DNA from: Phallus indusiatus
Taxonomy: Eukaryota > Basidiomycota > Agaricomycetes > Phallales > Phallaceae
DNA length: 64,000 nucleotides
Reading direction: 5' to 3'
NCBI GenBank assembly: GCA_027605045.1
Contig: JAQFWX010000134.1
Span: forward strand, 29,623 to 93,622
Part shown: positions 1 to 12,251 of the stretch, one piece after another
Position numbering within the stretch: the first letter of the stretch is position 1
Layout: every line of letters begins with the position of its first letter
Position numbers and translations under genes: made by a program
Notes under the pieces: generated by a model
What the model saw: only the letters and a program-made list of their open reading frames with translations
What the model was told of the DNA's origin: nothing
Database searches by the model: none

Positions 1-2027
1 AATCCATTTATTCAACATGGTATCCAATTCTGCCACGGTATCTTGTGCCCAATTATTTTCCCCACTAACGCCAATTATCTTAGATTTATTGATAGAATAC
101 TATGCAGCATAATGAGGCATGAGTTCCATTTAAACAGTGAAGAACCTACGATTGTTCTTAAAGCAAAAGAAAGCATTTGATCAAGTTTGATCAAAGAGTT
201 GAAGAACGCTACAGTGGATGGTTTATCTGCGGGTTGTCGAAAAGCGTTTTCGGAAATGGGATTCTCCCAGTACTCGTCGTCCACCTCGAGAGGAGGATCA
301 AGATCGAAGCTGTGTTTGGTAAGTTAATATTGAGATTTTGGATAGATAGGATGGCGTACTCCTCGTCATGTATCGCACACGGCCGTCCTAAAGCAGCGCT
401 ACTCAGTCTGTCGAGGTTAACCAAGACCCTGGATAACATAATCAGGACACTAATCGTCGAAACAGAGAAGCTCATGTTACCAGAATGCACGCTTCCATAG
501 TTCAGATTCAATTGTTATCGGCTCGTTTCGTTTTCGATGAGCTCCTACATCCTGTGCCACGCGAAGGCCTATGCCAACAGTGACCCAACTAGCATAAGGA
601 GCAGCGGATCCATGAAGGAAGATTCCGGAGAGCTAAAGGAAAATGTCCAGTTCACGTAAGGATCTCAAAAGTTAATGACGTACAGCATACTGCTGGAGAT
701 CATGCAAAGATACTGGTGTGATCAAGGACTTCCTCTGCATCTGCACCTGATCAAAGTACTTCCAACCGGCTGATTGTTGTGATGGAATCTTTTCATGATC
801 GACACTTGAATCGGACAAGAGGACGCGGGGGTCATCAGAGAAACGAGACGCAACCGCACACACTAATAGAAGAACACAAGCGAATCCGGAATCTCGAAGG
901 TGAAGCCCATTGTGAAGTTGCTTTTCGAAAGTTGGTCGATGAAGAAGAGGAAGGTAAAGGTTATTTCGTAAAAAATACAGTTGGATAAGAGACATCATGA
1001 GGTCGGGCGGGGGGAAATCGAAAGTAATCGTGTCAGGAGTGCGTTTGTTTTCCCACTAAAAATGACAAAAATAAGCCACTCCGTTAAAGCCCAATAAACA
1101 AAAACCTTTACCTCGTTCCAATCATAAGATTTTTGTGATTCTCCTGGAGATGTGGTATCCCTTCCTATCATCTCTCTTTTCATGTCCATTGCTGTTCTCA
1201 CCAAGACAAGGCCACTAGACTTCCCGTGAAAACGGCGGTCCATAGAGCCAACGGAAAGCTTCTCAATTCCCTCCGAAAGTGGTGGCAGGACAGATTCGTC
1301 ATCGCTAATATTGTCTTCAGACGCATTTCCATTGTTGTTACGGGAGGTAACTTGGCCCCCTTTCCTCTTGTTGCCGGCAGGTTTTTTAATCGGAGCTAAT
1401 GGGACGTTGGTAGACAAGGTTGCACTTCCATTGGGATTGTTGCGTTCATTCCACCAAGTCTCCCTATCCATGCTTACACCTAATTCCTGAGTGAAGTCTG
1501 CGTCTGGACATAGCTATGTAAGACTGAAGTTAGAATTATAATACGATGCTAGCTGTATAAAAAGCCTACACGCTGTAGGAGTGTCTCCATCTTTCGCAAG
1601 CGTGTCTCAAGATTTTCAACATATCCCTTTGGCGGTCCGCGTTTCTGCGAGAAAAGGGGCGGGATCATATACAGGTCCTAGCTATATTGATTAACTGTGC
1701 CTCTCACCTTGGCGGCTTCAAGATAAGTACAGTCGAGATTGTAAGCAGCACAATTAGAACATCTGCGATCCGGGTTTGAGGCGTAATCGCCTGGAAATCG
1801 CGGCCATCAGCTACATCGATCGCACAACTAAGAGCTACTTACAGCGAACTGAGAAATTTGATTAAACAAGGAAGTCAGGGAACCGAAAACTATTCAGAGG
1901 TCTAGGGACACGCACTTTTTTTCCGACGACAAGTATCACAGGCTCTGCCAACTCTGCCCTTTTTCTGGGCCCTGATGAAATCCTCGCCCGTTCCAGATCT
2001 ATTATACTCCTCGTCTCCAGAAGACAT
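1..2027 (-). CDS. Zn2Cys6 fungal-specific transcription factor, 5' part (runs off left edge)
   Basis: This is a DNA-binding transcription factor, presumably nuclear. Translation starts at the ATG complementary to 2025-2027 (M-S-S-G-D-E-E-Y). A Zn2Cys6 binuclear cluster follows once three introns are removed: CDTCRRKKIRC, then a CSNC-x6-C half. A Gly-Tyr-Val-Glu-Asn-Leu-Glu linker and a short coiled coil come next. Further exons, near 995-1471 and 672-998, read into the fungal_trans (PF04082) regulatory region, with 'RPTFEKQLHNG' and 'ASRFSDDPR'. The exon near 209-511 carries 'RLSSAALGRPCAIHDEEY', typical of that domain. The gene continues past base 1, so the C-terminus is missing. The second cluster cysteine pair is reached through a 6-nt exon at 1843-1848. 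It is divergent from the uS14 gene. The target genes cannot be told from sequence. Confidence 0.85.
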
Positions 2028-2502
2028 GGTGTGGTACAAGCAACAACGCTATATTACACGAAAGAGAAAATAGGTTAATTGGGAAGCAGCGCAAAGGGAA
2101 ACGCGCAAGGTCGCGTGGAACATGCGCAAACCCAGAAAATGTGTTATATGGCAGTGCGTTTTGCCGGAGTACTTGGAGCCAAGGTTGATAAATAGGTAAT
2201 TGATCGCTTTATCCTTTTCAAGTTCCAGCGCTCACTTTCGTCAAATCATAGAAATGCTTCGGTGATTGTTTCTCTCCAGCCCGACTCGTTCCCGCAAATA
2301 TGTGCTTAGCAAAGCATGCTTAGGTAGCCGAATTACATAACAATATGCGTGACTGTATAGTTTCATCGTCACATCGTTACCCATACTCTTCTCTTGCAGG
2401 CATTGTCAAGGCATCGTTCAAACAACGAAAAATCAGTACGTACACAGTTTTTTTTAGGTTGTTACCTTGAAACTGACTTGTTATCTTTTAGTCTAACTAA
2501 AA

Positions 2503-2784
2503 ATGACCCACGATTCCGTCTGGTTTTCGCGCCCCCGCAAATTCGGTAAAGGCTCACGACAATGGTACTTTTTTCACGTTTTCTGTGATGCAAGTTAGTC
2601 AAGGCTAATGATATGTATAGTCGTCACTGCGCTCACGTTGCCGGTTTAATCCGTAAATACGGCTTAGACCTCTGTCGTCAATGTTTCCGAGAGAACTCTC
2701 AAGCTATCGGTTTCGTGAAGGTATGTCTATCGCTTTCTATGGCTTTACGGTAGATGCTAAATAATGACTGTTTAGAACCGGTGA
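2503..2784 (+). CDS. RPS29: 40S ribosomal protein uS14 (S29)
   Basis: This is a small zinc-binding protein of the 40S ribosomal subunit head. The exons are 2503-2564, 2621-2720 and 2776-2784, giving about 56 residues, the normal length of the family. The protein starts M-T-H-D-S-V-W-F-S and contains the C-x2-C (CRHC) and C-x2-C (CRQC) zinc ligands and the conserved GLIRKYGL core. It ends G-F-V-K-N-R. The last exon encodes only N-R-stop. A 5'UTR intron is likely just upstream, because an acceptor-like cag/tag lies before the ATG. The gene is divergent from the Zn2Cys6 regulator, with 475 bp between the start codons. Confidence 0.95.
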
Positions 2785-3285
2785 AAACGTACTGTCATAC
2801 GTTATCTCATTTTCCCAAAAATCCTATGCAATAACTCATGTTGTATCTATGCAATAATTCATGTTGTATTCATGCAACTAATTTCGCAATCTAAGCTATT
2901 CTTCAACAAAAGTGTGACGCATAAATAAACTTCACAAGTTATCGTTAAAAGAACAGTTCCGTATTAGCGTACAAATCCAGTGCTATTTACATTAATGTAT
3001 AGTTAACAACTTATGCCTCCCCAAAAGAAAAGGAACAATATTTTCAGTACTGCTTACTGTAAAAAGGGGAAAGAAATTTGAGACAAGACATGACTGCAGA
3101 CAGATAAAAGTCATCAGAGGCGTGATAGAAAGACAGGGCGTGTGTGATATTGATGGTTCGATGATGGATGCATGATTAGAATGGTTCGACGGACAATAAA
3201 AAAAATGCCATGACATAAAAATGAAAGAAAAAGTTTGAGGTCGTGCTAGGTAGGTAGCAAGCATTCGCCAATGAAATGATTATTA
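2785..3285. other. Convergent intergenic region, no gene seen
   Basis: This 500-bp AT-rich stretch lies between the 3' ends of uS14 and the DUF1752-type gene and should hold both 3'UTRs. A short repeated phrase occurs at 2832-2878 (ctcatgttgtatctatgcaa / ttcatgttgtattcatgcaa). No coding exon or RNA gene was recognised. Confidence 0.5.
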
Positions 3286-6200
3286 TTACCCTGGAATCAT
3301 TCCGTCAATTAAAAAAGACACGCTAAGTTGGAGCAGTATAACTCACATCCGGTGGCATGGTATTCACCAGCCCAACTCTTGGTACGCTGAGTTGAAAAAA
3401 GACGGGTCTGACCTTGCGAATCGGCCGTTGGTTGTGCTTCAGGAGCAGGTGGCTTGGTCGGATTTATTGGAGTCAGTGTTCTCCATGGGCCAGGTAGAAT
3501 GGATCCGTGAAGACGAGCAGGTCGACCAGGCATTTGATTTTGAGACCTCTCCCACAGTAGATTTCGTCGTAATTCCTCATCAAGTTCTTCAGAAATAATC
3601 CGACGCCGAATTTCATGAGGCAGCTGAAGGGGTGCAGGTTCTGGTAAGAATTGATGAGGAAGGATGGGCATAGTAGTGTTCCGAGGAATAGGAGTCTGGC
3701 TTGTCATGTGGATATTGGGCTGCTGCTTTTGTTTTGCTGGCGGCGGGTGCGCTTGCGATCGCGAACCCTGCTTAGCTATAGCTGCCAACCGACGCTCAGC
3801 TACGCTGTTGGGTACTGGAATCTCGTCATCACTAGAGTCCGATTCTTCCTCTTGATCCGCTGGCTTCGCACGCGGTCGATAATTACCTCCGTTGCGCTGC
3901 ACTTGTGTAGTGCTGGAACGGCGAGTCAAAGGGCCATCCGTCTCTTTTACTCTCACGCTTGAAACAGTTACATTCGCCTCGACAGGTGCGACAGGAGAGG
4001 CCCTCTGTTGTATAGCGGTCATAGCGGGAGGAGGTGCGGGATGAGACCAATTGCGAGCCAACAAGTCCTGCGAGCTACGACTTGTGCGATAGGGGTGGCC
4101 AACAGGGAATAATTCAGGGTCAGGGCGAAAGAGTAACGACAAACCACTTTTGGTACGTGGGAGCTGACCCAGGTTCGAGTACGTTCGAGGAGGTAATTTC
4201 TGGAACATATCTCGCTGTCGCTGAGCTTCCAAAGCGGCATCACGAACCGACTCTCCCGGATCTCGTTGACGGTTGTTGTTACTATGGCCATGATGCTGGG
4301 TACGCTCACTTCTGGCTAAATCCGACCTACGAGTTCTCGAATGTTGCTCATTCGTCACATTCTCTTTTTTATCCTCGCTGCCAGACTCCGATTCCCAAGA
4401 ATCATCGTCTGTGTCCGTGGTCGAGTAGTCGCTTGATGTGTCTGCAGTTTCAGCTGAGGTGCGGCTCTGTTTTGAAGGTGGTATGTGACCCAAACTTAGC
4501 TGCCCTATAAGCTGGACACTGCGCTGCAGCTGTTCCGAATGTCTATCCGTCATGTCAGGGGAAACCCCATTAGCAACGTTGGAAGAACGTGACTGAGACG
4601 GTGACATGGGGCGTCGGGGAGGAGGGTTGGTGGGTAATTGCCGGAGATTGGTCTGATGTTGCGGATTCTGATTCAAACGACTCAGATGTTGATGCATCGT
4701 CTTGACGCGAGGAACCTGGACAGTTGCATTATTCGTTTTCGGAGGCGTGGGAGGGTGGGTCGACGTAACGTCATCACGCTCGCTTTTGATTACTCCTTTT
4801 CCTTTGAAATTGTCCTCATCTATCGGTCCGTGTTCAGCTGACGACATTCGCTTCTCACTTTCCTTCTTGTATAGATTTTTGATACCCTTTTTCGAAGAAC
4901 CCTTCCGTCTCCCAACGCCGCTGTGAACCATAAAGGTTGCGCGAGGTCTGCCTCTCGATATGACACTTCCACCTTTAGAAGAGGATATTGACTGTGGCCG
5001 TCCCGCTGGACTGGAAGCGCTGAAACTACTTGATAGTTCTTCTTCGCAACGAGAAGACGATTTGCATTGAGCATGAGTGTCCCTAACATCAATTAACGGA
5101 CTTCCTCGTGCGGTACCCCGTCTTCTTGAATTGATACTGCCTGTACCGATCGAATCAGGACTTTCCGTTGAGTCATGGCCTGACCCGCCGGATCCACTAT
5201 GTGGGACAGCCAGGAAGAACTTCTTATCCTCCGAGATAGCAGGTGCGGGGGTTTCAATGGGAGCGGTTGTAGCTCTGCTCGTACCCATGTCTGGTGTCAG
5301 TTCGGCTGCAGGGGTAGGTAAATGTGAGGCGAACTCTCCGCTGTTGGTGGGTCGTTCGGGTAAAGCAATCATATTGCTCGCCCCAGACATTCTTTTGAAC
5401 AAGGTATTGGGTGAAGAGGAAGTAGTCAAAACAGTAGAGTCTGGCACCACCGTGTTTGATAATTGTTGGCTCAAAGATTGCTATGGGAAAAAAAGTTAGA
5501 CTCCGGCGGTGAAAGGACGGGGAATCGCATTACTCGAAAACTTACCTCGTATGTCACATGGTTATTAATAGAAAAAGAAGGCTGGCCTATACTAACTGGC
5601 GTAGCCAGCTGATCATTATGACTTGATGGCGACAGTGATGTTTCAGTTTCAGTAACTCCTGGCCCAAGTGCCAGTCGGGATGGATGAATCGCCGGTATTG
5701 GGCTTCGAACAATATCAAACATTTTTTCTGAAGATTCATTAGACGGAGTAGCAGGCGGGGTGGGATGAGGAGTGGGATTGACAACAATCAGTGTCGGGAA
5801 TGACTGCCGAGGTGTCGAAGCAGCAGAAGTGAAAGCCGAGCTAACATTCACGACTGGGCTATCTGGAGGCGCAATAATCTCCACCTTTGGGGACGACAAA
5901 TGGTGATCGGAATTTAAAGCCGTGGGGTCCTCCGTGGCAAACTGACAAGCAGGTTTCGCCAAAACAACCTTCTCAGCCAACATCCTCGATATAAGTTTTC
6001 CAACAGTCAAAACTTCAGAGGGAGCAGGTACAGGAAGACTAGATTCTGACGAAGGAGATCCTTTTAACGAGATGCCAGGGCTAGCCAAAGACCGTTGAAA
6101 TTGAGCTGAGAAAGAGGAAGGGCTCGCGATTCGGGCTGCGAAACGGCGCCAAGTAAATAATATGAAACATCTCAGAATCATAAGGAGCAATTACCAGTAG

Positions 6201-6919
6201 CATTTCTGACGTCAGCCTTATCCGAGGACTGGAAGCCCTGCAAAGGATGACGCCCAGGTTGAGAATTGTCAGAGAGAGACTCTCTATCAAGATCTTGGCT
6301 TATACTCGGTATCACAGGTAGCGTCGCTGGAATTTCAGAGGCTTTGTTAGGATATCCGGATGAATGCTGATACGACGGTTGAGCTGAAGGATGGGGCGCC
6401 GGGGATGTCCTTGAGATATGAGAAGCGGGTTTCCCGTTACCCAGACAAGGAGTTGTTGGAACAACACGACTACTGGTATTTCCATTAGGTAACGTCTCTT
6501 CTTCATCATTAACGGCCGTATCACGATCCCAGCCACTACTCCCACTAGTTACTTCGCTGGAGGAAGAGAAAGAAAGCGATGGAGATAACGGGAGCGCGCT
6601 GGATATTCTCAGATCAGAATCATTGCCGGTTGTGGCCGGATGTGAAGATAGTATCATCCCTCTACGAGAGTACGCTCGATGCCAAAGACGCCATGTCATA
6701 TTCTCCAAACGTTTACCCTCTGACATCGCATCACTAACTTTTGCAAAAACTAGGCGAAAAAAAAAAATGCGAGTTGATAAGCAAGCGGATTTATCAGGCC
6801 CAGTTGATAGACTTACCAGACCACAGTCTGCTCAGGGCGTCCTCATCTGAATATTGGATATTGGCCACGGGTTCAAATATGAGAGATAAAAGTGGACGGG
6901 GAAGGTTGCCGGGAAACAT
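3286..6919 (-). CDS. Large Ser-rich regulatory protein with N-terminal DUF1752 and C-terminal DUF3295-like motif
   Basis: The five-exon model is 6817-6919, 6195-6749, 5546-6135, 3347-5480 and 3286-3290. It sums exactly to 1129 codons (about 1128 aa), which supports the junctions. The N-terminus reads M-F-P-G-N-L and enters the fungal DUF1752 (AreA-type GATA-associated) signature: 'DALSRLWSVFAKVSDA' followed by 'GKRLENMTWRLWHR'. The middle is long, disordered and rich in Ser/Pro/Thr, with basic patches. Near the C-terminus 'EELDEELRRNLLWERSQ' resembles DUF3295, which accompanies DUF1752 in fungal nutrient-signalling proteins. The final exon is only GGTAA, so the protein would end H-A-T-G-W. 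Reading through that intron would instead add a short unrelated tail. A role in nitrogen or carbon regulation is inferred from the family only. Confidence 0.8.
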
Positions 6920-9036
6920 GGGACGGAGAATATACACACAAATAGACCTTTGAGGCCGAGTTGAACGGCTCAAAAAAATAGAAGAAGGTGATGAAAGAGT
7001 ATGTCGAAAGTTGCCAGAATGGCCGAAACACCGTCAAAGTATATCGGGGAAAGACGATGAGCAACAGGCGGAGGAAGTAGGAAAGCAAGGAGAGGTAAGA
7101 AACATGAGGACGGAGCCCTGTCTATTCTTCCAGAATTAGGTAATCCAAGCGTATGTGGTCACGTTCGGTCCGTGGGATAATTAAGAGTCCGACTCAACCG
7201 CGTGACCAAGCCCTTGGAACTCGACCCAGCACCGAATTACTCGTTATCTACTACTACTTGGCCTCCTGCGTGCATTCATTTCCGAATTGCCTCGCACCTG
7301 TATTTTAAAAAAGGCAGCATGGTAGTGCATTCTCAAAGATGATTGAGAAGGACAGTGGGGCTCATCTAATCTTTTTGCTGTGATTTTTAAGGCTAGCACT
7401 GGCAGTAGCCGAGAATTACACAGATCATTGTTTAACATCTCAGGGCCATTTCAAAAAAGACAGGATGCCACCAGTGAAGCGTGTCTGACACGCAACAGGG
7501 AAATTCAGCTACAAATAGCTGCACCGCAACTCGTTACCCATGGGTTTCACGTGACGATCGTTCCGATTCAATTCAATTTATAATTTGACATTGCCCACAA
7601 CAAGCTCTCATTTTACGCCTCTGCTTCCTACTGGCTGGGCAATAAACGACGACATTAATACAGACGACTCGTTCCATTACTACACATACATACACAATTA
7701 ATACATGCGACGCAGAAGATATTTGTACGATTGAAACTATTACGGATCTCCAGATCCGTTTACGGCAATTGGTCCACCCACCTATCGGCACAGTTCGATT
7801 GCTCGGTTTTGGACCTGGCACCTTTTTCAGTTCCACATCGTGGCGATTTTCCCCGGCTGCTGACAACGATACCTCAATGAAACTCAAGCGAGCCGGCGAT
7901 TCCCCCCCAAGCGCTGATTTAACAATCATCCATACATTTACGCAAATAACCTGCTTAGGGCAGCCAGGCGAGCTTAGTTATGAAACCCACAAAGAGTGGT
8001 GCATTCCTATCAGTTTTTAACTATTCTCATGTGATTTTATCCTCTCAGCAGATCTTAGGCAGAATCTTTTCGAAGTTTTCACTTCGAAACAATCATTCCC
8101 AAAGGTTTCTCCGCAGAGTTGATCCGCGCTCTGCTAGGAACGTCTTATGTAAGAGGGCATGGCCATTGGTCACCACAGTCTTGATTCCTGACGACATGAG
8201 GCTCCGTTCGGTCTTTTTTTTGGAATAACTTGTGCACAATTTCCGATCGCACCACTCTCAAGAGGTTTTTTCAACTGATTACACACTAACCAAACCAGGG
8301 CCAAGACGCCTTAAGCCTCTTACTAATTCGTAAAACATCAGCCAGTTAGGCATCTCATTGAGTATATCCTAAAAATTATATTTTTGGTCTCAAAATTGTC
8401 AACTCCCCTATTGCGGCCAATTCCGATCTTAATATAATGGGCACCCTTGGGATAGTGAGTTTCGGTACCGCTGATGGCTTGAAGAGCATGTGAATGTTGT
8501 AATTGATCAAATCGAACTCGCACAAGCTTTCTATTTCCTGTCCCGGAGGTAAGCATTTAAATATCCATCCACTAATCCTTAGATGGCTTTGACGCTCTAT
8601 TGCCACGAGAACTTGTGTGCGTATGCACGCGGACAGAAAAGGGCTCAACTTGGACCATCACACGATAGGGCGTGCACGTAGATGAGAATGAAAGCCCTCA
8701 TGTGGCAATAATCTCCTACTGTGACAACTCTTGCCACCTCCATTTCAAAATCTAGTCGTAAGTTATTTACGTCACGGTAGAATTGTCACTGATATCTTCT
8801 TCTAAGTTTCAGGCGTGTAAACACATTGAGTGTTTGATGTTCACTTCACTTTACTAGAAGGTCGCGATCGTGCGTGCGAGGAAATGCACGACACCCAGCA
8901 CATGACCATACCATGTCATACATCGTGTATGATTGTAGACCAGTATAATCAAATGCGAATCTCGCACTGTAAGGCAATCTTATATGTGAGAATATGAATA
9001 TGTAGCGACCCTCGCCCATCAAAAGTTCGTCATTCT

Positions 9037-9058
9037 GTGGTGGTGGTGGTGGTGGTGG
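9037..9058. repeat. (GTG)n microsatellite
   Basis: About seven uninterrupted GTG/TGG repeats lie in the gene-poor stretch. No reading frame that looks coding spans it. Confidence 0.9.
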
Positions 9059-9492
9059 CGCTTAAGCTTATGATGGTGTGATTAAATGGTGATATGAGAG
9101 CGCTCCACAAGACGCAGGGTCAATGTCAGAAGAGGGAAAGGGTTTCAAAGTTGCCTATAATATATATGCATACATCGGTGCCAGTAGATGTTCAGATAAC
9201 TCATAAACATACGGCGTACGCACTAGTCAGTGGTTCCATGATCCTCCGACGATAGCGAAGGTTTCTGTATAAGAACTCAAACTTAAGTTTATTGCCCGAA
9301 ATGAATGGACCAACAGGAAGTGCGGATCTCGGTGCCACAAGTCTGCTATAATAACTACGAGGATGTTAAGAACCTAACAAGTGTCAAAGAACCCCGACCT
9401 GACAAGAACTTCCATGCTGCGGTTCGAAATGATTATCTTGCATATGGAACCTTAGGGGTCCGCGCGCGTGTGCCAGTATATTAGCAAGTTCA

Positions 9493-9508
9493 AGTACTAC
9501 GTAGTACT
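9493..9508. repeat. 16-bp perfect palindrome AGTACTACGTAGTACT
   Basis: This is an exact self-complementary sequence in noncoding DNA; the symmetry breaks at 9492/9509. It could be a dimeric factor binding site or a chance occurrence. Nothing nearby indicates a role. Confidence 0.9.
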
Positions 9509-10239
9509 ACCCCAATCAAGTACACGGCTGACATGGTGCATACGTAGTTCTCCATCAACGAGGGCACTAATAACGTTAGTAATGATCCCTATGCTACGAT
9601 TCAGATATACCAAGATAATCATTGGAATAGGGGTGCCAAAGATCTAGCTAGAGAAGACGAAAGCGTTTGAAATAATACTCAAATCGACAGGTTGGAGGTC
9701 AAGTGACATGTCGCAGGGTTTACATATGCAATTTGCATTAAGATTCTACAAGTACATCACATTACTACAATTAGTAAATTGCAAAAGCGCATGTGTGGGA
9801 TACGGAAGATAAAACTATAAATCTTCTTCCCCAATTAGCAAACTCTGGTATGGAAATTTCAGAGAAAGGGAATAAGATGTCTAAGTGGTATAAAAAATGA
9901 GTGTTTGTGCGCGGAAGTTGAAGACAGGTTGCATGGGAAATGTAAATGTAAAGCACGGAAATAATTTGATTGTATTGGACGAGCGAGCAAAAAAAGGGGG
10001 ACAATGGATACAATGCGGATTCTGACGGTGCAAGTTCGGATCGGACTATGAATTAATGGCGTGAATGATCTTCTCTGATAATTAGACTGGAGGAAAAGAG
10101 AGAGGAAGAGAGAGAAAGATCATAAAATGCCTTCATGATGGCCTGAATATCAAAAACAAATTGTGGCTTAGTTTCGGAATGATACTAGATCAGACGAGGA
10201 CTCACAGGAGATACAGTCTGAATATCATACAATGTTTTT

Positions 10240-11396
10240 TTATGAAGAATGAGAGCAAACACCTTTAGTGAGGTGATATTTTAGACCATTCAGGTTCAAG
10301 TAAGACTAAATCGGCATCAATAAACGAGGAGAGGTAAGAAAGCAACCGAGTGTTATTCACCTTGACGCATCCAGCATGCTTCGGTTGTGCTCGTCAGCGG
10401 AGATAACGTCGTAGAGAAAAAATAAGACATACCGGGCATTTGTACGTCTTTTCTCGAACCGGTTTGAGATTATTACTGTGAAGCACTTTTTTACGGCGAC
10501 TACTTTGTGATTGATTGGTTTCCTTGCTATCAACAAGCGCTGGGACGTCCGGAATGCTTCTCCCCCCTTCATCCGGAGATGATAATAAATCTTGGCTGAG
10601 ATCGGTAATAATAGACAAGTTTGGGTGTCGAGCATATACTGGAGTTGGGGCAAGAGTTGGGGGGAAATCATGAGACTTTGAAGGGTCATTCGGACCCTGC
10701 ACGAGTTTCCGCTTGGGTGTGCATTCAGGGGTCAAGTTCAGATGGATTGGTGGTTGAGGAATAACAGACGGTTCTGCGTTCGAGGGTGGTTGAATTAATG
10801 AGGAATGTATAGCATAAGCATCACTGCCGGCAATACCGCAGGTTGTGGTGCAGGCACCTGACGCTGAGGACGACCAGAGAGAAGGATGTACTTGGCTCTT
10901 CTTTTGATCATGTAATATTAATTCGGAGTAGGATCGATCGAAAGACCTGACTTCTCTGGGGTAATTGTTTTCGGAGTATGCTGAAGAATCTGGATGTATT
11001 GTCGAAGAAAGGGCTGTTGCCGGAGTGAATGGTGCAGTTAATGTCGGAAAAAGATTTGGAGGTGAAGGGGTCAGCGGACACGCGGACACCGGCGATTCAA
11101 TTATTGGGGACGGAGGTGGTGCTGGCTCAGGACGCGACTCGGGAAACGAGGACAACGTCGCCTGCGCGTGGTGTTCTTCGAAGTGGTTGACCAATTCATG
11201 TAAATCGCCGAGTCTGATGCCACAGCATATAAAATTTGAATACTGCTCGAGAAAAGCAAGGAGAATTTTGGGCAGAAATGTCGGCACGCGCAATACCAAG
11301 ACAGCAATTAACACGTACATAATCCTTCTCCATTATGCGTGCGGCTGAAGGGTCATCCACCGAATAGTAAGCTGGCTCTGAGTTACTAGACCACAA
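10240..11396 (-). CDS. Sfp1-like C2H2 zinc-finger protein
   Basis: The four-exon model is 11319-11396, 10433-11242, 10361-10378 and 10240-10305, summing to 324 codons (323 aa). The N-terminus M-W-S-S-N-S-E-P leads across intron 1 into 'YSNFICCG', then 'LHELVNHFEEHH', the split first finger of Sfp1-like fungal proteins. A long Pro/Ser region follows. The C-terminal finger is assembled from three exons: 'EKTYKCP', then the 18-nt exon H-A-G-C-V-K, then 'SYLNLNGLKYHLTKGVC'. Sfp1 controls ribosome-biogenesis and ribosomal-protein transcription in yeast. That role here is inference, although the gene does sit divergent from eS10. The 855-bp gap between the start codons probably contains both promoters. 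Confidence 0.82.
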
Positions 11397-12251
11397 TTGT
11401 CGTCAAGATTACAAGGGCAACGAGACAAGAAACGTACTCGAAATGCATGTGGGGTTGAGGACAGGGTAAATGAGGACCGATGCGGTGGAGGAACAATTGA
11501 GCTCCTTATATATGAAAGAATTTTTGCCAATTTTTGAGAGAAAAAAAAATTAAAAATCAGTTTATATACAAATTCCCGAACGGGAATAACACGGCCAGGC
11601 AGAATGCAAGGTTTTTTTTTTAGCGCGCTTCCCACGTGACATGCTAGATCCATCGCAGAATCCAGATGCCAGATGCCAGAGACAATGTCTCTAACAGGAA
11701 GTCATACGCCCACAGCGTATGTACTGCAAGGCAATATGTAACACAGCAAACGTCGTATAATAGTATATGCTCTTGCCATTAGTACATGCAATCTCGAATA
11801 TACAGAATATACTTGCTTGTTTCTCCCTGACAACCCATGTTATCGGAGTCTTAGAAAAAAAAATTAGTGACGTTTATTCGGTCAAATATTTGTTGCAAGC
11901 CTGTTCGTTCCGGTTTCCCCGGTATCCGGCCCAAAACTCCGCTTCAAACTTGTCTGTGCGCTAAATCATAGTCCTCAACACCACAAACGACGACCAAAAG
12001 CCATCGTCCTTCGAGGATAATTTGTTGTGAGTGAAGATTTTTGACATTTTGGTTCATGGAGGGGCGTGTCTATTCGATTACTGTGACGCAGAAGTGTTGA
12101 AATTTCGATGGATGCATCACTCCGCTGCTGGATTACATTCTTACTAACCTGATTTTCCTGTTTCCGTTCACAGATTACCCTTCGGTATGTTTCTTTGGAA
12201 TAGTCATATTTATCAATCTTACTTATACCGCTGTCTTGCTCAGACTTCAAG
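11397..12251. promoter_or_regulatory. Divergent promoter region between Sfp1-like gene and eS10
   Basis: This 855-bp region lies between the two start codons. It contains a CACGTG site at 11633-11638, T-rich tracts and a tandem 'ccagatgccagatgccag' at 11663-11685. A likely eS10 5'UTR intron (gtatgt...cag) ends a few bases before the eS10 ATG. No coding exon was seen. Confidence 0.45.

Larger units (their letters stand above)
6920..10239. other. 3.3-kb region without a supportable gene
   Basis: This gap lies upstream of the DUF1752-type gene and downstream of the Sfp1-like gene. Six-frame reading shows only short ORFs with no family resemblance; the longest is about 118 codons, at 7573-7929 on the minus strand. 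A CACGTG E-box-type site lies at 7548-7553. A (GTG)n microsatellite and a 16-bp palindrome are listed separately. The DUF1752 promoter and 5'UTR should be within 6920-7600. The rest could be a long regulatory region, a noncoding transcript or decayed sequence. Confidence 0.5.

Noticed and set aside
7573..7929. 118-codon minus-strand ORF in the gene-poor gap
   Set aside because: No family resemblance, no splice partners and a mixed composition. It is likely chance or untranslated sequence.
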